Part shown: positions 11,279-23,653 of the stretch, piece after piece
Numbering within the stretch: position 1 is the stretch's first letter
How the letters are laid out: each line of letters opens with the position of its first letter
DNA from: Cyathus striatus
Lineage: Eukaryota > Basidiomycota > Agaricomycetes > Agaricales > Nidulariaceae
Direction: 5' to 3'
Assembly: GCA_025738555.1 (NCBI GenBank)
Contig: JAOVFP010000024.1
Location: 1,054,001 to 1,118,000, forward strand
Length of the DNA stretch: 64,000 bases
Position numbers and translations under genes: made by a program
Notes under the pieces: generated by a model
The model's database searches: none
The model's input: only the letters and a program-made list of their open reading frames with translations
What the model was told of the DNA's origin: nothing

Positions 11279-12302
11279 TTACTTCTCGAAATCTTGTAGA
11301 TTCTCTAAAACTGCTTTCTTCAGCTGCATAACAAGAATTTGATCAATTTTAATCGTATGAATATATGCACACAACATACAGGAGGACTTGGAGCATCTCC
11401 ATCGAAGTAATTGAGAACAAATTCAGTTGCTACCCAGTCGCATTCTATTGCGCCAAGGTCACGGAATATAAGTACACGAGGATGACCCGGTAAAGGAGGT
11501 GCGAGTAACACGTCCAATGGTGTTCGCTTTGCAAGAGGAGAGTTGGGGAAAATACTCTTAAGCTTGCGCAAGGGAGGCCCCGTCTCCGCCGCCGTTTTCT
11601 CAGAGATCGTTCCATCTCTAATACCTGTAGCAAGACGGGACTGAAGAGCACGCATGAACGCGTCCCTAAGGTGATTATAGTTGGTGGAGCGCGTAGGAAC
11701 TACATGACAAGGTAGATGAGAATCTAAACTGAAATGAGTCGCTATGACACGAACCTATCCTAATAATGCAAGTAGTGTTGCGAACAATGTATTCCACCTT
11801 TTCTTCTGGAGAAAGGCTTTGGGGATCTTCAGGTTAGGATTACTTAGGTCGGCATAGAAGCCAACTGAATAAACTTTGATGCCTAGGAAAGAAACTGTGC
11901 GCACACCCACGCCAACAACCGTGAGAGGAGCGGCATTTATTTTGGCAGGAACACGAATTGTTTTCGGAAATTCCAGCGATGTTGCAGGATCAGCTAGAAT
12001 AGGAGATATGAAGCCAGGAAAAGGAACGGAACGGAAGGATACACACTAACGACCTCTGCATCTTCATCGAACTTATGGGAGGATGTATCTTGTGCAACCT
12101 CTGAATCAAGATACACGTGAGGGGTAAATGCAAAAATTGTGGTAAAGGTAAGTGCAGAGATCCATAGGAAAGGACGGCAAGAACTCTGCCTGATTGTAGA
12201 AGTGGTAAATGAGAGGAGGCGACGAGGTGAGTTTTGGACGAAGACCCGTGATCTAAGGTTTGCTGAGTACACCAGGCGGGCTGTACGAGTAAGAGAATTC
12301 AT
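11279..12302 (-). CDS. AIM18/AIM46-like mitochondrial chalcone-isomerase-fold protein
   Basis: Protein of the fungal AIM18/AIM46 (FMP22) group, which has a chalcone-isomerase fold and sits in mitochondria; its biochemical role is not settled. The start at 12302 gives a Ser/Arg-rich presequence (MNSLTRTARLVYSANLRSR), then a hydrophobic stretch PFLWISALTFTTIFAF that may be a membrane anchor. The domain follows: VVGVGVRTVSFLGIKVYSVG, then VPTRSTNYNHLRDAFMRALQ, KLKSIFPNSPLAKRTPLDVL and EFVLNYFDGDAPSPPLKKAV, ending LENLQDFEK with TAA at 11279-11281. Four or so exons. Length about 300 residues, normal for the family. Confidence 0.85.
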
Positions 12303-12910
12303 TCTTGGTGCCTATGATAGCTACAAGTCTGTTCCAGCTGTCTCGAATCTAAAGTGAAGCAAGTGTGAGGTCGGACGACGAGATGAGCGTAACGGAACCA
12401 GACATTCGGACCGGAGGCGATGCACGTGCCAGGGCGTCGACGCGCGTATCCCCACATTGAACGCACTTGTCCATTCCTCTACCAGACAATCTTGAGACAA
12501 TCTTGCAAGTACAAACCTATTTCACCGTTCACAACCCCTCGTTGTCACTTCCTTTTACGAGTCTGGCATACTAAAACTGATCGCATCTCTTCAAAACACG
12601 CAGGTAAGTCGTATTTTGCTTGGTTCCCGTTGTCAAATTCCTTCACTAATTCTGTCATTCATCATGTCTCCTTTCAACCATTATTATCTCCGTCACCTGG
12701 CACAAACACTAGGTCCATTTGATTACGCGTCCTGCTTCTTGCAGTAAACTTGACTATCCGGGGCGTAAACAACGCAGTCACCGTAATTTACCCCATTTCA
12801 GTCATACCGACGCGTAATCTGACCGCGTCATCCTGTCCCTCATTCCAACCGGTATATATTCTTGGCCCGACGTGCGTTGTCCAGTTATCTTACTCTCCCA
12901 TATACTTACC
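12303..12910 (+). promoter_or_regulatory. Divergent promoter of AIM18-like gene and BLM10 with MCB boxes
   Basis: About 600 bases between divergent starts. ACGCGT boxes occur at 12725-12730 and 12810-12815, and a TATATA run at about 12852-12858 lies roughly 55 nt before the BLM10 ATG. An open frame at 12420-12722 has no recognisable content. The region probably serves both genes. Confidence 0.4.
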
Positions 12911-15900
12911 ATGAGCGCTTTCATACAAGTCTTATCGCACGCTGCTGGTATTGATTATACAAAGAATCTCTACCACGAACCTCCCGACATATTGACCATG
13001 GAAGACGATGAGATTTCAGTCACTGACTCAGTCGGTGATACCTCTGAACACTCGTCCTATGATAGACAACGTGCTGCACTTCAATGCTACCTGGATTCGC
13101 TTCCATACTCATGCGAATCCATCGAGGACATGGAAAAGCGTCTGGAACATATTGTCGGCAAGATTTGTATTTGTGCTAAATCCAAGAACTGGCTGGTTTT
13201 GTCCACTTGGGACGGAATGCTGCAATGGTAATAATTTCGACTTACCTTCTTCTCTCAAATCTTACTTGCGTTTTGTATATCTAGCTGGCTCCTAATGCGC
13301 TATCCATTACCTAAAGAAACACGAGCTAGCCTAGCTATTCTTTACTATGAACTCTGCCTTCTTCCTGGCATCGAGGGCCGTCTTTTACGTAGCTGGACTG
13401 AAATGCTCACTCGTTTACTTGCAAACAAACCTGGCTTGAAACGAAAGCTTCAATCTGCAGACCTTGAGCTTCCTTGGGAGCCTCTCTGGCTGGCACTTAA
13501 GAAAGAGTTATGGCCGAAGCGGAACATCTATGAGACATCGTAATGTCACATTTTACCAGAATTTACTGAGTGTAATTCTTATAGTGCTTCGTATTCCCAG
13601 ACGTAACGTTGTAAACCAACTTCTATACGTTGCGGACCAGTGCAAGAGGTATTTCTCACCGTCAGAAATCCCGAAGATGATAGATACATTTATTCCGTTG
13701 GTTACTCAATCAGTAAGCATAATACCTGGCCTTATTAATTTCATTGACCCACACCTTGCAGTCCATGATTACCATGGTTCCAGTAATCACATCATTTCTT
13801 CCTCCATCTCATACCCACCTTTATATCCCCATGCTTTTCAAAATCTGGCAAGCATTCAATTCTGCTGTAGTAGACGACCGCTTAATGGAAATGGCGGGGG
13901 AACTCTCAGAAGAACACGTTGCTGGGACGTCAGGTGAATTTGGAAACGAAGGCGGTGCAGCTTGGAAAGATATCGGTATATGGACAGAGGAACAATGGAA
14001 TGTCATTATTGGAAAAGGTCTCAGCTCCATGAGTAAGTGGCTTACAATCATTATGCGATATTCGTAATTAACAGATAATCAGATGTACCTGTGGGAGCGC
14101 TCAAGGTTTATCCATTCCTTGTTTCTCAGAGGTCGTATACTTATCTCCTTAAAGGCTGGTCTTCTACTGGGCAACATGCCGACATAATCAACAAAGATGG
14201 AACAAAAATCAAGAAGACTTCTAATAGAGTCGGTGTGTAATGTGATCATACTTAGATACTCAGTTCTCAAAATTATGGCTAGGTGCATTTGCCAAAGTAT
14301 TGGTAAACTCCATGCGCGTCGATGGAGACGTTCGAGACCCAAATGTACTTCTAACACGAATGCAAGGCGGGAAGTTACCCAAGCAAAGCGGTTATATTGC
14401 AGGCTCCAAGGCTTTAGATGCACTTGACCGCCTCATTACAAGTACAGAATCATTTTTCCATCCATCCAATACTGGGGGTTGGACACATATTGTTAAGTTC
14501 CTGGAATTATAGACTGAATTTTGCTTACATTATTTTTTTTAGCTTGCTTCGTTCTTACATCGCTTGGCATCTGAGTTCATTAAACGGTTCAACGAAGAAC
14601 AATTACCCGACTGCAGAATCCCCGAAGTGAGCAACATATATACTTATTGGCATACACCAGTATAATACTAGTGTTCTAGAGTCATCGTTTAACACTTGCT
14701 ATTCGTCGGTCATTTGTTACTATCCTTCGCACACCTAGTCTTCTGGCTATGTTTGCGAAAGACCCAATAGCGACGTCCTTTGCTCAAGGAGCCTTACGAG
14801 CACTCGCTATGCTTGAACCTGATCTCATCATGCCGGATCTTCTTGAAAGGGCGTACGACGGGCTGGAAGTAGTGAACGAAACACATCGTACTACTGCTGT
14901 TCTGAGCATGTTGTCTGGTATTGCAAGACCACTGGTAACTGAGAAGTTGTGGCTCGGCGGTCAGAAGCATCTTGTTCCACTCTTAGAGTTATGCCTTCCT
15001 GGCATTGACCTTGTAAGAACGTTTCCCTTTATTTATCGTATATTTTACTGATCGCATATGTCGTAGAATGATCCCGTCAAGACTGTATGCGCCACCCTAT
15101 TTATTGTATCTGCGGTTCAGCATATTAAGATAGGAGATCTAACACGCCAACCTGGAGCTCCCTTCTCTGGGGATGCGGAATCAATGGATGTTGAAGAACC
15201 TCACGACTATCTACCTGATGGTACAGAGATGGGCGACACTCCGAGATTAACTAGAGAAGAGGAAAGGGCATTAGTGAGGGACAGCAGTGCCGGGTTTGCA
15301 GGAAAGTTTCCATTTTTAAAAATTACTCTATACATCATCTGAATTGCGGGGTTTTTAGACTGGGTTGTATCCCTCTTCCGGCGAATTTTCGCGCTGTATG
15401 AAAATTTACCAGAAGAAGGCGGGAGACGAAATACAACTGGTGGAAAGCAAGAAGAAAGCGTGCTGAAATCAATTAAAAGCATGATGGATATTGTCTGCCT
15501 GCATCTTTCTGATTCATTGTTCGATCTCGTACTAAACGTCGTTTATGACTATGCAACTACCAATGCAAAGTCAAATTCTGTACGTGCATTCGGGCAGTTG
15601 GTTGCGTGTTTAGCGAGAGCAAGGCCAGAGAAGACGCTTCCTCGATTTTTGCCTTTCTGCATTTCACAGATCGAAGAAGAGTTGAAGCATGGGGCTTCCA
15701 GTGTGCGCACTACATCTGCGCATGCAGCAATTCCATCTGATACCACGTTACATTGGAGTATGTGCCTTTTCTTAGCATTACACTCGATCTCATCATCTTG
15801 AACCCGAAAGATATGGCTATTCTTCGTGGTTGTCTTGGCTACGGGGGACCTATCGTGCGTTTTCGTGGTTTGCTCGTATTTCGTTCTCTCACATGATTAT

Positions 15901-18900
15901 AATTATAATCCAGCTTTTGAAATATCAGGAAGAGATTATTCGAGTGATATCGTTGTTGGTTGAAAAGACAAAGAGTGAAAGAGGATATAGTAGCACCGGA
16001 CGACTGGTTCACCGCGTTTTAAATACGCTCGCGCCAGTTTATCCTGTAAACACTAGATTCGTCAACAAAGAAGAATGGGACGATCCTCGTAAGCTCCTAG
16101 CTTTCTTTGCTTACTTCTGGCATCTAACTGTCCTAGAATTTGACCAAAATCACTATCTATCATGGGGACGCCTCTACGAGCCGCAAGATGTTATTGTTGA
16201 CTGGCATGGTAAGATATTTCCGTTCATCGATGTCGTCATATGACTGATATTTCATAACATAAGTCCCGTCTCCGGAGGAAATTGCCTTTGTACTTGAGCT
16301 GCTTGAACGCGTTATGATACCTGCATTAGAGAAAGTTCAGTCTTTACTCGATAATATAGCAAAATGGGATAGTATTGCACGAAACGATTTCTGCCGGTAA
16401 AATATCCACCACCTATTGTCGAATGATGCCACTCACCTTTGATCTTAGTTACCTTAACGCGTGTAAAGCATTTTGGAGTGCTGTACCCACATTCGCCAAA
16501 GAGCAGCCAAAACAAGTAGTGAATCCTTGCTTGGACTCTGAAACTGAACTTCCCGAACTTCTCGTTTCTCACCTTGATGTTGCTGCTGGTTTTACCCTTT
16601 CTGATCCAAGTGATCCTCGGTATCAAACATTCGTTTCCAGCAGAAAGCGATTTGGAGAAGTTGTAATCTATGCATCAGAGTTACTGCGCAAAGGCAGCAA
16701 TGCTGAAGATCATATTGATGCTGTTATTGGAGTATCAAAGTCTATTGATGTGTATCTTCTTAGCTACGGTATGAGCAGAGGTGATTTCGATTCTTTGCAG
16801 AAGAATTATGCGCAAGCCAGGGAGTTCGTATTTCCACTCGGTTCAGTACTTCGCTGTTTGTCTAACTCATTATGGTTCAGCTTGAGTCGAACTTGGACAA
16901 AGCAAAAGGATAATTCACGGTTGGTGTTTGTGAAACGAGCGCAGGTTTACCATAGTGGCAGGCTTTATATGCATGCTCTTTACCGGCGACGGTCCGATTT
17001 TGACGATAATATGATCCATGAGCTGGTGGAGCTTTCTTTATCACCGTATACAAGAGTGCGAAGGTTCATGCGTTCCTCTTCCCACTGCATTAGAATTACT
17101 AACGAGATTACGAAGACATGCACAGAGCTCCCTCTATCAGGTCGTTGGCGTGAGTTGTTCGCTGCTAGGAAGTTTCTCCGGCTAATCAATTCGTAGTCTT
17201 ACATCCGTTCGACGCGAACTATTCTTCCAATCCTATTTGATGCTCTGAAGAAAGGGAACGATCCTGATCGAATGAAAGGGGCACTCTATATACTTAATAA
17301 TAAAGGCATTGGTATGTAGCTATGATCAATTTTGCATGAAGTTCTAACACTTCTCTAGCTGCATATGCACTCGCAGGTACGTCAAAACAATTTGTGTTTA
17401 TGGCCTTTTACATATGCCAGTTTAGATAGGTCATCACATGAGCGTTTTCTTCTGTCACTTCTCCATTGCCAATATGAAGAAAAGGTGAGGATTTTCTGCT
17501 TCTCATATTTTGCCTGACCAAAGAGGTTGTCTAGCCATCGGTACAACAAATGTCTTCCACAGTGGCTCAAGAGTGCCAAAATTATCTGTCGGAGGAACAA
17601 GCTCATTCTGAAGCATACAGGCTCAATACCCCCCGTTTAGATAATAGCTTGAGGATTATCCAAGCGCAGTTTTCCGATTCGCTAATAGATGATGCAGTAA
17701 TTTCAGCGGCCCTGTCTAAAATGGAGTATAGAGTAGCAAAACAAGATGAGAAGCATCGGCTTGCAGTGAGTTAGAAGTGACGTTTGTCGTGAAAAATAAC
17801 TGATGGTCTGCAGATGGCAAAAATCTTGGAAATTGCAACTCATCCCATGACGCATGTGAGTCTAGAATTTCATGCAGGACTGGGAGTGTGCTCTGAAATC
17901 TGGAATAAAAGTGGCGCTACGTTCACATGGCAGAACGATTCTTATATGGACTTCTACGGAGAGACATACCAGTATCCCCAGAGTTGTCGAGCTTTTTTGT
18001 CAGACAAAGCACAAGCCCACAAACAGCTATTCGAGTAACTGCGCAAAGGTGTCTTTATTGTTAACGCTTTTTATTATTTTTTGATAACATTTTATACAGA
18101 GCTCTCGTGAAAGTGATGGCTTACATTAAAATGCGAACATATTCAAGGACAGCGGAAGAATTATGGTGTGATTCTTGGCATAATCCTCTAGAGCGCGACG
18201 TCATCATTAGAGATCCGTCTTCCTTCGTTGAAAGCTTACAGGGCCCCATCCTCTCCCGAGAAGGGTAAGTGACATTACCATTTATTCGGTATTTTACTCT
18301 AATTCTGCGAAGTGTATATTATATCGACAAAATTCCAACTGGTTTCTTAACTTGGTCCAATTCGATCAAGGGCTACGCAGCCGTTGAAACAGAAAACATG
18401 CGCTTGAAATGGGAAGTTGCATCTAAATCATCTCTCGAAGCCATCAAGACGGAAGTAACCAAAGACAATTATGTTCGCGACTTATTTGCACTTTGGAGTC
18501 AAGAATCTGGAAAGCAGTCATCAGACCTCGATATACGCCCTGAAAATGTAGTCTTCATTAAGTTGCTGGGTCAGTCTCATATTTATATTATTACCAAATT
18601 GCAGATCCTCAGAAATCTTTCAGCCTTACTTTTTGAGGATGCTCAGTTGGAGCATTTTCTCTCCTCTCTAGATCCTTTAATCTCAGATTCTGACAAGTAC
18701 AAACAGCGAGCAGGAGCGGAAGCACTTGTTGGAATAGTAAGAGGTACAATACGCTTTTAAACTGCATAGATATACTCTCAGATACTCTGAAATAGGATCC
18801 AAGCACTGGCTTAGATCCAGCTCGGAGAAACTTTGGGCTTGGGTGACACAGCGATTAAATCGCATTTTAATCCAGATTAAACCTGAAACCATGCAACTTT

Positions 18901-20863
18901 GGGATGCTGCCATTGATGTGATTAAGATAGCTTGCTATTCGTACTTTTGTACTGATATTTACTTTCAGGAGATGTTGTTTGGATTGGATCCTCGACGTAA
19001 TCAACTCCTTGTCGATTGGATCATGTCGCTTCCCGTGGAGTTCCATGGGGACTCTGTGTTTGATAGTGAGATTCAGTTGAAAGTTACATTCTACCAATGG
19101 TACTGATGTACCTGCAGTGAACAAAACTTTATCACTACAAGTTTCTTTAGTTGAATCTATGGGCATTCGCTACAGGTCGTTCTTGGATCAATATGCCAGC
19201 CGGATGCTACAAAACACTAATACCGGTTACGCTGAAGTTCGTACCTCGCTTGTCTACGTGATTGACATAGATTAACATTGCTGTAGATAAGGCAGCAAAT
19301 TTGCCAAGGTCTTTTCGTCGTATCAAAACTTATGTGGCAGCCAAGCTATTCGTCTACCGAATCATTTTTGTTAGCATGCCAGAATGAAAGTGACCCTTTG
19401 CGTATTCGGTCTGCTTGAAGTTTTATTTTTATTTTTATTTCCTGCTGACCAATACCAAACTCTCCCATAGAAATGTGCCTTTTGTATCAGAGGTTGATTT
19501 GATGTTGAAGAACATGGAGAAGTGGCGCAACGAGCGCCTGGCACCTCCCCGAGCGAATCAGTCAGAGGTATGGTTTGGAACTGATGCATATGCAATATTG
19601 AATTAATTAAACGGTTCATTAGTACGACAAGACTGGGCTTACGCGTAAGTAGTTTTATCCATAAATTTTGCTCAAATTTAATAACAATATTATAGTTCTA
19701 CAATGGATCTGGGTAACGGCACACAGTGCTGAAGCTGCATCTGCCTTCCCTTATGTCTTGCGGTTGATGTAAGTGCCATATTTTTTACTTGGTTCAAATC
19801 TAAACAGGTATTTTTTCGCAGGCCTGAAATCCTTCACATGACAGAATTGAGCGATAATCCGGAACTTCAATCCTACAGCACGGCAGTCTTGTACATTATC
19901 TCAGCTGTAATCCCACCAGTTGAATATTTTGAAGTGATCCTGAAGAATTTCGCTGACGCAATCAAGTCTTCAAAGGTATCTGGTTTCATTTTAGTAGACT
20001 TGCGGTGGCGTGATGCTTATGATTGTTTCTATGTTTCCAGTCCTGGCGGATTCGCTTGAATGCACTACCAGCATTGGTAGTATTTTTTTACCGAAATCTT
20101 CTATCGATATCCCAGGATGGTGTCGTCCAAGTGATGGATGTTTTACTGGAATGTTTGGCAGACGAGAATGTCGAAGTGAGATCCATGGCTTCTAAAGCTC
20201 TGTCCGGCGTGGTCAGGTGCTCTCAGCGGCAAAGTATAATACCGCTGAAGGTGTGTCTTTTCCTAATGGCTCATTTTTTTAATTAAAGAATCACCGACGC
20301 GTGGTGTCAGAACCGGTTCGTGTCTTTTGTCCGTAAGACGACCCTTCCTCCGCGTAGCGATCCTGCGTATGCAGACTCATTACGATCTCTTCATTCTGCA
20401 ATTCTGGGGATATGTGCTCTCATCGAAAGCCTTCCATACTCTGTCGAACCGTGGATGCCATCGCTTACTGAAGGTATGATTGGTCAACCCTGTTGCGGCT
20501 TTATCGTCTGATGGCACTGGCAGTCCTTGCACCTCATGCATCAGATCCAGCTCCAATCTCAACTACTATCCGCAATTGTGCATCCGAATTCAAAAAGGTG
20601 AGTTGCTACTTCGTCTAACTGGTCGCTTGAATCTAAACAAATTTTATTCAGACTCATCAGGTATCAATGACCTAGTTTCTGGTTAGCACTCCGATTTTAG
20701 TACTTACTAATTTCACTTTAGGATACTTGGCACAAAGACCAACAAATGTTCGACGAAGAACAGCTACAAAGCTTATCGACCATGTTGGTTGGCACGTCAT
20801 ATTGTAAGTTGTGGCTCAAGTTCAGAAGTGTCTACTTACATTATCCTATTTGTAGACGCGTAA
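12911..20863 (+). CDS. BLM10: Proteasome activator Blm10/PA200, canonical copy
   Basis: Giant HEAT-repeat proteasome activator that caps the 20S core particle and opens its gate through a C-terminal HbYX-type tail. About 38 exons can be joined with GT-AG splice sites and no interruption, giving roughly 1,900-2,000 residues. Recognisable blocks: KNWLVLSTWDGMLQCWLLMR (first junction at 13229), LYYELCLLPGIEGRLLRSW, HTHLYIPMLFKIWQAFNSAV, GSKALDALDRLITSTESFFH, LEPDLIMPDLLERAYDGLEV, LVELSLSPYTRVRRHAQS, PTGFLTWSNSIKGYA, YKQRAGAEALVGIV and SWRIRLNALPALVVFFYRNL. Two microexons occur: 18 nt at 17359-17376 and 9 nt at 20652-20660. The last exon, 20856-20863, is 8 nt and completes the tail SYYA. An upstream in-frame ATG at 12872 would add 13 residues. 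Exon use near 14105-14155 is uncertain. A divergent paralogue lies at 56111-64000. Confidence 0.93.
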
Positions 20864-23653
20864 GGCTAAATATACAGGTCTTCCTTTTAATTCAGCCGTT
20901 GGCTGCCGAATAGACTTTTGTAGCTACCATTATGTTCCTCCAGTGTTCCTCTGCAATTACAATTCCTTCATGCGCAGTGTATTCGTAAGCTTGGTGACCG
21001 TAGGAGGATTATCTCATTGCCAGGGCGGGAATTATGAAACAGTCAGTTGTGTCGCTTATCGATCTTTTTCTAGCAGATGCTAGGATCTATCAGAAACAGA
21101 CTCGTGTTGGAACATGTGGGATGAACCAACCAAGAACAAATGTGCTTCTCTCTGATGTAGGACAATATCGAAAGGCTCAAATTAAGGACCAAAATGCGGT
21201 AGATACAATTTTGATGGTTGAGAACTTTAGCGATAGCAACTCAAGATTGCATATAAGTTCTAATTAGTACGTGAAGTCTGAGTCAAAGGGTTAAGAGCCA
21301 TCGTGCTGCGATATGGGTGCATCATCCGTCGGGTATCAGATCACGACCAAGTGACTATATCCGATAGTTAGATATGAAATCAGAATAGGTGGTAGTGTCA
21401 TAAATCGGAGTAGGAATGGTTCACCGATGACAAATTGAAAACGATGTATGTAAATGACAATCGACGACGGAGATAAAATACAAACTTGGAGAAGAGTCAG
21501 TCAGAGATTCGCCTGCCTCGGTTGCATTTACGGATGAAAATGGGGGGGGGTTTCGTCGGGATTACTGGAAGGTGACATGCTATTCCTCGGAGACCCTTAC
21601 GATTAGGAAAAGGGATGGACGGTTTCTGCTTGTTGCGCCGAAGCTGCAGCATCCCTGAAACTCACCCTTTGGAGTCAGGATTTGCTTGAAGAAAAAGTAT
21701 GCAGGACATTTTCAGCGAAGACGGGGAGGCGAATATATTGCGGGTTATATTTTTAGGTATTGGGATCGCGGAGTTGAAAATCCCGCAGAAGCAGGATGAT
21801 GAAGTTTGGATTGGGTAGGTGAAGTGACGGAGACTGCAAGGAGTGCGATGTCAAGCTGGAGAAGTCGAAGCGGATCGGATTGATAGAAGGTGGGATTATC
21901 AGATCGTAGGTGTCTTGATGAGGAATACAATTCACAGGAACAAATGATGAGGTAAATCGGCAAGTCATTTAGGTTGGTCTGAAGGGTGTAAAAAAAGGAG
22001 GAAGGGTAGCATGGATACCCACTTTAACGACGAGCTTCCGTAAGTGAATCCCAAAGACATACACTAGCCATAGATAGCGATAGAGACAGATGGGATATGC
22101 GAACGAGAAAAATAAGCGAAAATGGAAAAGATCTCGCGGGCTTTGGATTGGACAATAGTTGAGTGTATCGAGAATATGAGGGACAGGTTTCCATGAAAGG
22201 TTATTAAGGAATTCCTGGTGGGAGCGAGATTGACAGGTGTGTTGGAAGCTACATCGGATTGGCCGGTGGCGAGAGCCCGCAAGAGTCTATTGAGAATGGC
22301 GTCTTCGAGGATTGGAAAAAGTATACTTAGAAAAAACGGTCACGGGTAGGATGTGAAGGAGAGGCCCCAGTAGTGTTCACATTGTATCTGTATGTGTGAA
22401 CAGGAACGAGGATAAGAAATACATGAGGGAAAGGGGAGGAGAGCGATGTCGCGACTGCGCGTGCATCGATGGATAGATGATAGACAGGGTTTGAGAGGAC
22501 GCAGGTGCGTAGTCAATTGACTCTTGAGAAGTTGAGAAAGTGTCCAAGACGGTAAATCGTTATCACTGCGGCGATGTTGTGGATCGATAGAAGAGCAGGA
22601 AAACGGCGTTGGCTGGGATTAAATGAAAGAAAAGGCGACAATATTCTGGGGAGAAGGGAGAAGAAAGCATATCTGGAGGAGATGCGATTGATGCGCTCGC
22701 CAGAGAGGGAAGTGGGCGGTGTTGTGATGTGTTTTGTAGCCACGTGTTAGGCACGTGCGGGGTGGTGAGGCGCGCAGAGGAAGAGCGAGAGTGAGCTCGA
22801 CTGAGTGACAGCGACGTGAGGGTAAATTGGACAGAAGGACTGGGCACAGCGGACACAGAGAGAGAGAACAAGTGCAGAGAACAAGGGACAGAGGCAGAGA
22901 GGGAGGTCGACAGTGCCCATATCATGGTCAATAAGGCGTTGGCACTGCCCGTGATGGGAGCCGAATGGAGTGATTTTTATAAATGGTTAGCTACCTGAAT
23001 TGCAGAATGTTTTTGTATTTTAGGCAGATTGCGCATCCCCTCTTCCTCCCTCTTCCTCCTCTCCCCCTGCGTCTGTTTCTCTTCTCTCCCCCAGTATCAA
23101 TTTCACTCTCGCAATCCGGATTCTTCTGCTGCTGCTGCTTATACAATATATTAGACGCCCAGCCACGACGTGATTAATTATTGGCAATCCCCGACCGCGA
23201 GAAGGGCACGTTGCCTGCGATCAAAAGGTTGACCGGGATTTGGTGAAAGCCTCCCCTTCTCCAGGCCTTCCTCTCTCTTCCTCACCTCCTTCCCTCAGGT
23301 CACTCAACACCCCATTTTGTCAACCCTCTTGTTTCTCCGGACTTATCTGCACCACGACCATACCACGATCTTCACGCTCGACTTGTTTTTATACCTATCT
23401 GCTCCTGTCTCCACTCTCCCCCTTACTCCCTAACGTCTTCTCGTAACTTCGTACGCCCGTATATCTATCCTCCTCCAATTATCTCTATATCCTTCTCATC
23501 TATCGTCCCTTCCCCCTTTTTATCCCCCAATTTTCTTCGGATTTCTCCCTTGTAATTAATCCCATCTCCACTCCATCACAAGGTCAGTCATCTTCGCTTG
23601 CCTGCTCTCTCCGTTCTTTCCCTCAATAGCATCCCTGTCTGACTTACAGTTCA
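20864..23653 (+). promoter_or_regulatory. Long upstream region and 5' UTR of the CCCH zinc finger gene
   Basis: Nearly 2.8 kb without a convincing gene on either strand. The first part is purine-rich on the plus strand and includes a G9 run near 21542. Two CACGTG palindromes stand at 22741-22746 and 22752-22757, 11 bp apart. From about 23030 to 23580 the plus strand is strongly CT-rich, typical for fungal transcription start regions. A 5' UTR intron fits at 23583-23649 (GTCAGT...CTGAC...CAG), ending 4 nt before the ATG. Several open frames here look like noise. Confidence 0.5.

Noticed and set aside
12420..12722. Plus-strand open frame of 100 codons before BLM10
   Set aside because: No recognisable content; it lies in the promoter region and contains splice-like and MCB sequences.
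16830..17196. Possible frame disruption in BLM10 around 16.8-17.2 kb
   Set aside because: The long open frame runs through three introns; splicing at about 16829-16885, 17062-17115 and 17145-17195 restores the family sequence.
21034..21267. Plus-strand open frame after BLM10
   Set aside because: No similarity noticed, no splice context, and it is behind the natural stop of BLM10; probably 3' flanking sequence.
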